Of a DNA stretch of 6,336 bases, positions 1 to 5,858 are shown piece by piece (position 1 is the first letter of the stretch; the number at the start of each line of letters is the position of its first letter). Position numbers and translations under genes: made by a program. Under the pieces are notes generated by a model, which did no database searches, had not been told where the DNA came from, and saw nothing but the letters and a program-made list of their open reading frames with translations. Location: the NCBI GenBank assembly GCA_021780395.1, contig JAJXYU010000029.1, positions 1 through 6,336 on the forward strand, written 5' to 3'. Origin of the DNA: Pseudomonadota bacterium (GTDB lineage: Bacteria; Pseudomonadota; Gammaproteobacteria; Steroidobacterales; Steroidobacteraceae).

Positions 1-816
1 GAGCAGCGGGTCGCCGCCCGCCGGCGGCTCGCGCGCGAGCACGTCGATGCCCGCGCCGCCGAGCGCCCCGGCCTTCAGCGCGGCGGCGAGCGCGTGCCCG
101 TCGAGGAGACCGCCGCGCGCGGTATTGATCAGCAGCGCGTCGCGCTTCATGAGTCCGAGCCGCCGCGCGTCGATCATCCCGCGCGTCGCCTCGGTCAGGG
201 GACAGTGCAGCGAGACCACGTCCGCCCGCGCGAGCAGATCGTCGAGGTCGCACCGGTCCGCCTGTGACGGGCCGCCGGGGCGGTTCGCGACGATCACGTG
301 CATTCCGAACGCCCTCGCGACCGAGCCGACGCCGCGGCCGAGTTCTCCCCAGCCGACGATTCCGAGGGTACGACCCGCGAGTTCGCGAATCGGCAGCGAG
401 AGCATCGTGAACTGGGCGCTGCCGGCCCAGGAGCCGTCGACCGCGAGGGCGCGGTATTCGGGCAGGCGCTGCGTCAGGTACAGGATCATCGCCCAGACGT
501 GCTGGACCACCGAGGCCGTGCAGTAGCCGCGAACGTTGCAGACCGCGATGCCGAGCTCGGCCGCGGCCGCGAGATCGACGTTGTCGGTGCCGGTCGCGGC
601 GAGCGCGATCAGGCGCAGCCTGCCGGCGCGCCGCAGGCGCGCGGCGTCGAGCACGAGCTTGTTCAGCAACACCACGTCCACATCGGCGATCGCCGCGTCG
701 ATCTGCTCGTCGCCCGTCGCCCCGCGCAGTTCGAGATCGGGCAGCACCGCACGCAGCGGACCCGCGTCGAGGTCGTCTTGGTCGACCGTATCGTAATCCA
801 GGAACACGGCTCGCAT
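1..816 (-). CDS. D-2-hydroxyacid dehydrogenase (glycerate/hydroxypyruvate dehydrogenase-like), 3' end cut by window edge
   Basis: Seen: an open frame runs from the ATG at 816 to the window edge without a stop, giving 272 residues of a family usually about 310-330 long. The NAD-binding Rossmann motif is G155-W-G157-E-L-G160. The catalytic Arg is in NTARGG (Arg234) and the catalytic Glu in GIDVLAREPP (Glu263); the catalytic His would lie just beyond the edge. The N-terminal substrate-domain motif ATGTDNVDL is at about 74-82, followed by NVRGYCTASVVQHV. Family knowledge: these cytosolic enzymes reversibly reduce 2-keto acids such as hydroxypyruvate or glyoxylate with NAD(P)H. The NVxGYxTASVxQH and LPIRELAGxTLGIVG pattern fits the glycerate dehydrogenase (HprA-like) branch, but the substrate is inferred. 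It diverges from the rhomboid gene with 51 bp between starts. No Shine-Dalgarno sequence precedes the ATG, and a -10-like hexamer sits 8 nt upstream, so the mRNA may be leaderless. Confidence 0.93.
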   Translation of the reverse strand, partial: MRAVFLDYDTVDQDDLDAGPLRAVLPDLELRGATGDEQIDAAIADVDVVLLNKLVLDAARLRRAGRLRLIALAATGTDNVDLAAAAELGIAVCNVRGYCTASVVQHVWAMILYLTQRLPEYRALAVDGSWAGSAQFTMLSLPIRELAGRTLGIVGWGELGRGVGSVARAFGMHVIVANRPGGPSQADRCDLDDLLARADVVSLHCPLTEATRGMIDARRLGLMKRDALLINTARGGLLDGHALAAALKAGALGGAGIDVLAREPPAGGDPLL

Positions 817-824
817 GGCAGGAT

Positions 825-852
825 AGAATACCTGCGCCCATTGGAAAGCCAA
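825..852 (-). promoter_or_regulatory. Putative sigma70-type promoter of the dehydrogenase gene
   Basis: On the minus strand, TTGGCT (852-847) and TATTCT (830-825) are separated by 16 bp and resemble -35 and -10 hexamers. The -10 ends 8 nt before the ATG at 816, so transcription would begin at or within about 2 nt of the start codon. The hexamer matches are seen; promoter function is inferred. Confidence 0.45.
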
Positions 853-867
853 GGCCGTGCCCGCGCG

Positions 868-1476
868 ATGAGAATCACCGCCGTCAGGACGCTCGTGATC
901 GCGAACGTCCTCGTCTACCCCCTGGAGTTCCTCTCGCACGGCGTGCTCGAGATCTGGTTCGCGCTGTGGCCGCTGCAGCCCATCGACGGGATCCGCAATT
1001 TCCACCTCTGGCAGATCGTGACCTACGCGTTCCTGCACAGCCGGCAGACGATCCTGCATCTGGGTTTCAACATGTTCGGCCTGTGGATGTTCGGCTCCCA
1101 GGTCGAGCGCATCATCGGGCCGCGCCGGCTGTTCGAGGTCTACTTCGCTTCGGTCGTGGCGGCGGCCCTCTCGCAGCTCTTCGTGCCGATGCTGTTCGCG
1201 GCGCCGGCCGAGCCGACGATCGGAGCCTCGGGCGGCGTGTTCGGCCTGCTGCTGCTCTATGCGTATCTGTTCCCGCGCAGCAAGGTGATTCCGCTGATAC
1301 CGCCGATCCCGATGCCCGCCTGGCTGTTCGCCACGCTGTACGCCGGCGTCGAACTGGCGCTCGGCGTGACCGGCACGCAGAGCGGCGTCGCGCACTTCGC
1401 GCATCTCGGCGGCATGCTCGGTGCCGCCCTGGTGATCGCCCGCTGGCGGCTGCGACCCGTGCGGACCCGGTTCTAG
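868..1476 (+). CDS. Rhomboid family intramembrane serine protease
   Basis: A 202-residue polytopic membrane protein with about six hydrophobic segments. The rhomboid signatures appear in order: HLWQIVTYAFLH (46-57), HLGFNMFGLWMFG with His64 and Asn68 (the GlpG HxxxN oxyanion pair), GASGG with nucleophile Ser121, and AHFAHLGG with catalytic His179 (AHxxG context). The complete Ser-His dyad implies an active enzyme that cleaves transmembrane substrates within the inner membrane; the substrate cannot be told from sequence. The length is near the minimal six-helix core, with no cytosolic N-terminal domain as in GlpG. The frame is open for 190 codons upstream of the ATG at 868, but that stretch is antisense to the dehydrogenase and lacks membrane character, so I start at 868, where homology begins. 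There is no convincing Shine-Dalgarno sequence or promoter upstream. It converges on yajQ, sharing the stop-codon tetranucleotide. Confidence 0.92.
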   Translation: MRITAVRTLVIANVLVYPLEFLSHGVLEIWFALWPLQPIDGIRNFHLWQIVTYAFLHSRQTILHLGFNMFGLWMFGSQVERIIGPRRLFEVYFASVVAAALSQLFVPMLFAAPAEPTIGASGGVFGLLLLYAYLFPRSKVIPLIPPIPMPAWLFATLYAGVELALGVTGTQSGVAHFAHLGGMLGAALVIARWRLRPVRTRF

Positions 1477-1955
1477 TCGCGGAAGTTGTCGAACTGCAGC
1501 GGGATCCCGAGCTCGGCCTTGCGCAGCAGCGCGATCGCCGCCTGCAGGTCGTCGCGCTTCTTGCCGGTCACGCGAACCTTGTCGCCCTGAATCTGCGCCT
1601 GGAGCTTCAGCGACGAGTCCTTGACGACGCGCACCAGCTTCTTGCCGGTGTCGGCGTCGATCCCGTGCTTCAGCACGACTTGCTGTGCGGCGCGGGCGAG
1701 ATTCACGTCGGGGGTCTGCGGATCGACGCAGGCGACGTCGATTCCGCGCTTCGCGATCTTCAGCTTCAGGATCTCGAGCATCTGTTTGAGCTGGAATTCG
1801 CTCGGTGCGGTCATCGTCACGGTGGTCTCGAGCAGGTCGAAGCCGGCCTCCACGCCCTTGAAGTCGAAACGCTGGGCGAGCTCGCGACGCGCCTGGTCCA
1901 CGGCATTGGTGAGTTCGTGACGGTTGATCTGCGACACGACGTCGAACGAGGGCAT
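1473..1955 (-). CDS. yajQ: YajQ family (DUF520) nucleotide/cyclic di-GMP binding protein
   Basis: 160 residues, the normal YajQ length. The hallmark N-terminus MPSFDVVSQINRHELTNAVD is followed by RFDFKG, the central LKLKIAKRGID, and the C-terminal GDKVRVTGKKRDDLQ and FDNFRD motifs. Family knowledge: YajQ is a small cytosolic protein with two ferredoxin-like folds. The Xanthomonas homologue binds cyclic di-GMP and affects virulence gene transcription; other homologues bind nucleotides or RNA, so the exact role here is open. The ATG at 1955 is chosen because homology begins there and GGAG lies 7 nt upstream. A further 22 in-frame codons upstream run to an ATG at 2021 inside the ABC gene and look unrelated. 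The gene lies 25 bp downstream of the ABC transporter on the same strand, with no terminator seen between them, suggesting co-transcription. Confidence 0.96.
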   Translation of the reverse strand: MPSFDVVSQINRHELTNAVDQARRELAQRFDFKGVEAGFDLLETTVTMTAPSEFQLKQMLEILKLKIAKRGIDVACVDPQTPDVNLARAAQQVVLKHGIDADTGKKLVRVVKDSSLKLQAQIQGDKVRVTGKKRDDLQAAIALLRKAELGIPLQFDNFRD

Positions 1956-1980
1956 CGCGGATCTCCGGGGGAACGACCGC

Positions 1981-3732
1981 TCAACGATACCCGCGCGCCT
2001 GCAGCGTGAAAAGCCGGGCATAGCGGCCGTCGAGGCGCATCAGGTCCTCGTGAGAGCCGCGCTCGACGATCCGTCCCGCCTCGAGCACGAGGATCTGGTC
2101 GGCCATCCGCACGGTGGAGAAGCGGTGCGAGATCACGATCGCGATCCGCCGCCGGGTCAATGCGCGGAAGTGCTCGAACACCTGGGCTTCCGCGCCCGCG
2201 TCGATCGCGGCGGTGGGTTCGTCGAGCACGAGGATGTCGGCGTCCTTGCGCATGAACGCCCGCGCGAGCGCGATCTTCTGCCATTGCCCGCCCGAGAGCT
2301 CGCGGCCATCGTCGAACCATTTGCCGAGCTGGGTGTGGTAGCCGCCGGGGAGCTGGTCGACGAATTCCGCCGCGAGACCCTGGGTGGCCGCTTCGCGCCA
2401 TCGGGATTCGTCCTCGAACGCCCGTTCGTCGCCGGCGCCGATGTTCTCGCCGACCCGCATCTGGTAGCGCGCGAAATCCTGGAAGATCACGCCGATCCGC
2501 CGGCGCAGCGTCTGCTCGTCCCACTCGGCGAGGTCCCGCCCGTCGAGCAGTATCCGTCCGCGCGTCGGCCGGTACAGTCGCGTGAGCAGCTTGATCAGCG
2601 TCGTCTTGCCGGACCCGTTCTCGCCAACCAGGGCGAGGCTCTCGCCCGGGCGCACGTGCAGGTCGACCCCCTGCAGCGCCGGCCGCGACTCGCCGGGATA
2701 GACGAAATCGACCCCCTCGAAGCGCACCCCGTCGCCGGGCGCGGGACCGTCCTGCGCGCGGCCTCCGGGCTCGGCGACCGGTTGCTCGAGATACTCGAAG
2801 AGGGTCGACAGGTACAGGTTGTCCTCGTACATCCCGCTGATCGCCGAGAGCGCCGCGCCGACCGCGGTCTGGCCCTGACGGAACAGCGCGAGATACATCG
2901 TCATCTGCCCGAGGGTGATCGCTCCGCCGACGGTCTCCGCGGCGATCCACGCGTAGCCGCCGTAGAGCGCGGCGGTTCCGAGGAGTCCGAGGACGAGTCC
3001 CCAGGCGTCGCGGCGGATCGACAGATTCCGGTCGGCGACGTAGAGCCGGTCGAAGATCCGCCGGTACCGCTCGAGCAGGCGCTCGCCGAGACCGAACAGC
3101 TTGACTTCCTTCGCGTGGTCCTCGCGGGCCAGCACCGATTCGAGATACATCTGCATCCGCGTTTCCGGCACACGCCAGCGGAACAGTCGAAACGCCTCGC
3201 CCGAGAAGCGCGCTTCGGCGAAGAATGCCGGCAATCCGGCCGCGGCGAGCAGCGCCACGGCCCACGGCGAGAACTTGATCAGCAGGCCGCCGAACGAGAC
3301 CAGCGAGACCGCGTTCTGGATCAGCCCGAAGGTGCGCATCACCAGGCTCAAGGGACGATTCGAGGCTTCGCGCCGCGCGCGGGTCAGCTTGTCGTAGAAC
3401 TGCGAGTCCTCGAACTGCGCGAGTTCGAGCGTCAGCGCCTTGTCGAGGATCATCACGTTCACTCGCTGACCGAGCTGCGCGCGCAACAGCGATTGCGCGA
3501 GCGACAGACCACGGGCAGCGGCCGCGGAGACGGCGACGCACAGCGCCTCGAGACCGACGTAGGTCCACACCCGGGCGAGCTCGAACGTGCCACGGTGCCG
3601 GTGGATCTCGGCCGCGTGAACCACCGCATCGACGATCAGTGAGCCGACGTACGCGATCGCCGCGGGCAGGAGGCCGGCGACGGCGGTGAGCGCGATCAGT
3701 GCGATCGACAGGCCGCGGTTCGTCGTCCACAC
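1981..3732 (-). CDS. ABC transporter, fused permease and ATP-binding half-transporter (exporter type)
   Basis: 583 residues from the GTG at 3732. The N-terminal half (about 8-300) has five or six hydrophobic segments; the first, about 8-38, includes LLPAAIAYVGSLIVDAVV, typical of this exporter group. The C-terminal nucleotide-binding domain (about 335-583) is complete: A-loop Tyr345 in VDFVYPG, Walker A GENGSGKT (370-377), Q-loop Gln418 in IFQDF, signature LSGGQ (479-483), Walker B ILVLDE (500-505) and H-switch His536. It should homodimerise or pair with another half-transporter in the inner membrane and use ATP to export a substrate, which sequence does not identify. No partner half-transporter is nearby. 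The start is uncertain. GTG 3732 is the only canonical start codon, has no Shine-Dalgarno sequence, and the frame continues 43 codons upstream with protein-like sequence. The conserved protein may therefore begin further upstream. It is followed 25 bp later by yajQ. Confidence 0.9.
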   Translation of the reverse strand: MWTTNRGLSIALIALTAVAGLLPAAIAYVGSLIVDAVVHAAEIHRHRGTFELARVWTYVGLEALCVAVSAAAARGLSLAQSLLRAQLGQRVNVMILDKALTLELAQFEDSQFYDKLTRARREASNRPLSLVMRTFGLIQNAVSLVSFGGLLIKFSPWAVALLAAAGLPAFFAEARFSGEAFRLFRWRVPETRMQMYLESVLAREDHAKEVKLFGLGERLLERYRRIFDRLYVADRNLSIRRDAWGLVLGLLGTAALYGGYAWIAAETVGGAITLGQMTMYLALFRQGQTAVGAALSAISGMYEDNLYLSTLFEYLEQPVAEPGGRAQDGPAPGDGVRFEGVDFVYPGESRPALQGVDLHVRPGESLALVGENGSGKTTLIKLLTRLYRPTRGRILLDGRDLAEWDEQTLRRRIGVIFQDFARYQMRVGENIGAGDERAFEDESRWREAATQGLAAEFVDQLPGGYHTQLGKWFDDGRELSGGQWQKIALARAFMRKDADILVLDEPTAAIDAGAEAQVFEHFRALTRRRIAIVISHRFSTVRMADQILVLEAGRIVERGSHEDLMRLDGRYARLFTLQARGYR

Positions 3733-3794
3733 GAGCGCGAGCGCGCGGCGCCCGTACCCGAAGACGCCGAGAAAACCGCGCCGAAGCGCGCCTT

Positions 3795-3809
3795 CGCCGG
3801 TATCCGGCG
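3795..3809. repeat. Short perfect inverted repeat between the ABC gene and the divergent small gene
   Basis: CGCCGG and CCGGCG flank TAT, giving a 15-bp perfect inverted repeat. A second one, CGAAG-CGCGC-CTTCG (3782-3796), abuts and overlaps it by two bases. They could be hairpins in the ABC leader RNA or an operator. In GC-rich DNA, and possibly inside the extended ABC coding frame, they may also be chance. Confidence 0.3.
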
Positions 3810-3860
3810 GCGTGAACCGTCTGCTTCTCGCGATCGCTCGTCCCTCGTTCCCGCCGCGCG

Positions 3861-3870
3861 ACTATACTAT
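3861..3870. promoter_or_regulatory. AT-rich block with -10-like hexamers on both strands of the divergent intergenic region
   Basis: ACTATACTAT stands out in very GC-rich DNA. On the plus strand it contains TATACT (3863-3868), 31 nt before the GTG of the small gene at 3900. On the minus strand it contains TATAGT (3866-3861), upstream of the ABC transporter. I find no good -35 element for either at normal spacing. The role as overlapping divergent promoters is inferred from the layout. Confidence 0.45.
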
Positions 3871-3899
3871 CGAACCGATCCCGGAATGGTGGAACCGCG

Positions 3900-4256
3900 G
3901 TGAAATTCAAGTCCCTGCTTGATCGATGGAAGAAGGCGTCGGCGCCGGTGCTCACCGCCGAGGCGTATCCGGTGCACCTGACCCTCGACGATGCCTCCCG
4001 GCTCCACGCGCTCGCGGAGCTCTTTCCCGGATTTCCGATCGAGAGCCTCCTGACCGATTTGCTGCACGCCGCGCTCGACGAAGTGGCCGCGTCGATGCCT
4101 TACGAGCCGGGCCCGAAGGTGATCTCCCGCGACGACCAAGGCGATCCGGTCTACGAGGACGTCGGGCTGACGCCGCGCTTCGTGGAGGCGAGCCGTCGAT
4201 ACAAGAAGGATCTCGAGGCCGCGGCAAAGCGAGCCAGGTCGCCGCGACCGTCTTGA
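3900..4256 (+). CDS. Small conserved gammaproteobacterial protein of unknown function (family sometimes labelled 'type 1 pili tip component')
   Basis: 118 residues from a GTG start. The pattern MKFKSLLDRW, then a helical segment with ESLLTDLLHAALDEVAASMPYE, then GPKVISRDDQGDPVYEDVGLTPRF, matches from memory a short family in Pseudomonas and relatives that databases label 'type 1 pili tip component' or 'pilin assembly protein'. I see no signal peptide, membrane segment or pilin-like feature, so that label is doubtful; the protein looks cytosolic and mixed helical. The middle (about residues 24-62) resembles a helical DNA-binding or regulatory segment only loosely. The start is GTG 3900 because no other start codon lies in frame upstream and GGTGGAA lies 5 nt before it. 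The last bases form the -35 hexamer of the trp promoter: the TGA at 4254-4256 is inside TTGACG. No terminator separates it from trpL, so read-through into the trp leader is possible. Confidence 0.8.
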   Translation: MKFKSLLDRWKKASAPVLTAEAYPVHLTLDDASRLHALAELFPGFPIESLLTDLLHAALDEVAASMPYEPGPKVISRDDQGDPVYEDVGLTPRFVEASRRYKKDLEAAAKRARSPRPS

Positions 4257-4282
4257 CGCTGGCCTCGGATCGCGGCGATACT
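4253..4282 (+). promoter_or_regulatory. Promoter of the trp leader and operon
   Basis: TTGACG (4253-4258; five of six match TTGACA) and GATACT (4277-4282; four of six match TATAAT) lie 18 bp apart. The -10 ends 7 nt before the trpL ATG at 4290, so the transcript would start at about that ATG. The -35 overlaps the stop codon of the upstream gene. I do not see a clear palindromic Trp repressor operator over it. Confidence 0.6.
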
Positions 4283-4289
4283 GACTCCT

Positions 4290-4346
4290 ATGAGCGACGC
4301 GCGACACGATTCTTTCGCCCGGTGGTGGTGGCGTAGCCCGTCGTAA
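4290..4346 (+). CDS. trpL: trp operon leader peptide with three consecutive Trp codons
   Basis: An 18-codon frame, ATG to TAA, encodes MSDARHDSFARWWWRSPS. Tandem TGG codons occupy 4323-4331, the ribosome-stalling site of a transcription attenuator. The peptide sits between a good promoter and a terminator hairpin ahead of trpE, which is the classic arrangement. No Shine-Dalgarno sequence precedes the ATG, and the promoter spacing puts the transcription start at or next to it, so translation may begin on a leaderless end. When charged tRNA-Trp is scarce the ribosome should stall at the Trp run, about 15-24 nt before the antiterminator arm at 4347-4354. When tryptophan is plentiful it reaches the TAA at 4344-4346 and covers that arm. 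The peptide's own function, if any, is unknown. Confidence 0.88.
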   Translation: MSDARHDSFARWWWRSPS

Positions 4347-4417
4347 GGAGAGGGCCTGGCCGGTATCGCTCAACACCTTCAAGTCTTTCGGTCGATCACC
4401 AGAACCCATCTCCGACG
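4339..4417 (+). promoter_or_regulatory. trp attenuator: antiterminator pairing between leader segments 2 and 3
   Basis: GGAGA (4347-4351) pairs with TCTCC (4409-4413), and GGG (4352-4354) with CCC (4405-4407), leaving A4408 bulged. CGTC (4339-4342) can extend the helix with GACG (4414-4417), leaving GTAA (4343-4346, containing the trpL stop) as a bulge. This uses the 5' arm of the terminator, so the two structures exclude each other. A competing 1:2 pairing, GCCC (4336-4339) with GGGC (4352-4355), could free the terminator. The pairings are read by eye; no folding energy was computed. Confidence 0.7.
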
Positions 4418-4437
4418 TAGCCGGTGATGGGTTTTTT
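4403..4437 (+). terminator. Rho-independent attenuator terminator upstream of trpE
   Basis: AACCCATC (4403-4410) pairs perfectly with GATGGGTT (4426-4433). After one T-T mismatch the helix continues with CCG (4412-4414) and CGG (4422-4424) around a 7-nt loop. A run of six T (4432-4437) follows, partly shared with the stem. It ends 33 nt before the trpE ATG and 57 nt after the trpL stop, as expected for an attenuator. Confidence 0.9.
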
Positions 4438-4470
4438 GTTGCCCATGGAATTCGCTGCGGGACATCGCAC

Positions 4471-5856
4471 ATGCAAGCGCCTTTCGACATCGCCGCCGAT
4501 CTCGACACGCCGGTTTCGGCGTATCTGAAGCTCGCGCCGTTCCGCCCCCGCTTCCTGCTCGAGAGCGTCGAGGGCGGAGAGCGCCTGGCGCGCTATTCGT
4601 TCATCGGCTTCGGGGACTGCCTGGAGGTGCGCATCGATGCGGGCGGCGCCACGATCGGTGACGCTCGCGCGCCGCGTCCGCGCTCCCGGCGGGAATTCCT
4701 CGATACCCTGCGCGCCGCGCTCGCCGCAGCGCCTCAGCCGCAGCCCGAACTGCCGGGCGTTCCGCTGTCCGGAGGGCTCGTCGGCTATACCGCCTACGAC
4801 GCGGTTCGCTATTTCGAGCACTTGCCGGGCCGCCGCCTCGACGCGACCGTCGTGCCGCATGCGCACTACGTCGCGCCGCGATCCCTGCTCGTCTTCGATC
4901 ATCTGACGCGCGGCGTCGCGCTGTTGCACGACGGCAGCGAGTCGCAGCGCCAGGCCCTGCGGCGCGAGGTCGTCGCCGCATTGCGTGGCGCGGTGCCGAC
5001 CGCGCGTGCCGGCGGCCGCTTCGCGCCGGCGACGCCGTCCTTGAGCGAGGCCGCGCACGCGGATGGCGTCCGACGCGCGCAGGAGCACATTGCGGCCGGC
5101 GACGTGTACCAGCTGGTCCTGTCCTCGCGCTTCGAGGGCGAGTGCTCGCTGTCGCCGTTCGAGGTGTACCGGGCACTGCGACTGCTCAATCCCTCGCCCT
5201 ACATGTTTTTCTGCGAACTCGGCGAGCTCACGGTCGTCGGATCCTCGCCCGAGGCGCTCGTGAAGCTCCATCGGGGCGCCGCGCAGCTGCGCCCGATCGC
5301 GGGCTCCCGGCCGCGCGGCGACGATCCGGCGCGCGACGCCGCGCTCGAGGCGGAACTGCGGGCCGATCCGAAGGAGAACGCCGAGCACGTGATGCTCGTC
5401 GATCTCGCGCGCAACGATCTCGGACGGGTTGCGGTCGCGGGCACCGTCGCGGTCGATCCGTATCGCGTGATCGAGCGCTACAGCCACGTGATGCACATCG
5501 TCAGCGGCGTCGGCGGGCGGCTCGCGCCAGGCAACGACGCGTTCGATCTGTTTGCGGCGACGTTCCCGGCGGGAACCCTGGTCGGCGCACCGAAGGTGCG
5601 CGCGATGCAGATCATCGACGAGCTCGAACCGGTCGGCCGCGAGCTCTACGGCGGCACCGTCGGCTATTTCGGCCGGCAAGGCGACATGGATCAGGCGATC
5701 ACGATTCGCACCCTGGTGTTCCGCGGCGATCGGTACAGCTATCAGGCCGGCGGCGGGATCGTCGCCGACAGCGCGCCGCGCGCCGAATACGAAGAGGTGC
5801 TCGCGAAGAGCGCGGTGCTGCGCCGGGCGCTTGCGCTCGCCGCGGAGGGGCTGTGA
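4471..5856 (+). CDS. trpE: Anthranilate synthase component I
   Basis: 461 residues. It converts chorismate to anthranilate, using ammonia supplied by the TrpG glutaminase, in the cytosol; this is the first committed step of tryptophan synthesis. The N-terminal domain holds LLESVEGG (29-36), whose LLES element forms part of the tryptophan feedback site in known TrpE. The chorismate-binding domain (about 190-455) has NPSPYMFF (240-247), PIAGSRPRG (275-283), [15 protein letters not shown] with catalytic His306, [21 protein letters not shown] and [17 protein letters not shown] (426-442, Mg-binding Glu). PIAG rather than the PIKG of aminodeoxychorismate synthase supports TrpE over PabB, as do the trp attenuator and trpG. 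It is shorter than typical proteins (about 490-520) because it begins just before DLDTP. No in-frame start exists upstream. GGGA lies 8 nt before the ATG. The stop nearly abuts trpG. Confidence 0.96.
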   Translation: MQAPFDIAADLDTPVSAYLKLAPFRPRFLLESVEGGERLARYSFIGFGDCLEVRIDAGGATIGDARAPRPRSRREFLDTLRAALAAAPQPQPELPGVPLSGGLVGYTAYDAVRYFEHLPGRRLDATVVPHAHYVAPRSLLVFDHLTRGVALLHDGSESQRQALRREVVAALRGAVPTARAGGRFAPATPSLSEAAHADGVRRAQEHIAAGDVYQLVLSSRFEGECSLSPFEVYRALRLLNPSPYMFFCELGELTVVGSSPEALVKLHRGAAQLRPIAGSRPRGDDPARDAALEAELRADPKENAEHVMLVDLARNDLGRVAVAGTVAVDPYRVIERYSHVMHIVSGVGGRLAPGNDAFDLFAATFPAGTLVGAPKVRAMQIIDELEPVGRELYGGTVGYFGRQGDMDQAITIRTLVFRGDRYSYQAGGGIVADSAPRAEYEEVLAKSAVLRRALALAAEGL

Positions 5857-5858
5857 CC

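Noticed and set aside
824..829. TAGAAT as a plus-strand -10 element for the rhomboid gene
   Set aside because: No acceptable -35 lies 16-18 bp upstream; the same bases fit the minus-strand dehydrogenase promoter better.
298..867. A 190-codon in-frame upstream extension of the rhomboid gene
   Set aside because: It is antisense to the dehydrogenase, rich in Arg/Asp/Gly with no membrane or domain character, and rhomboid homology starts only at 868.
1956..2021. A 22-codon N-terminal extension of yajQ
   Set aside because: It lies partly in the ABC coding sequence, is unlike YajQ N-termini, and the ATG at 1955 has a good Shine-Dalgarno sequence.
1924..3642. A 572-codon plus-strand open frame antisense to the ABC transporter
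   Set aside because: Long antisense frames are common in GC-rich DNA; no recognisable domain, and composition mirrors the ABC codons.
1817..3955. A 712-codon minus-strand open frame overlapping the ABC transporter in another frame
   Set aside because: Its translation is dominated by Arg/Ala/Pro as expected for an alternate frame of GC-rich coding DNA, while the ABC frame carries all the nucleotide-binding motifs.
4445..4470. ATG at 4445 as an earlier trpE start
   Set aside because: It is out of frame with trpE by 26 nt, so it cannot encode an N-terminal extension.
4396..5679. A 427-codon minus-strand open frame antisense to trpE
   Set aside because: It is the complement of a fully conserved trpE and runs into the attenuator; no domain is recognisable.
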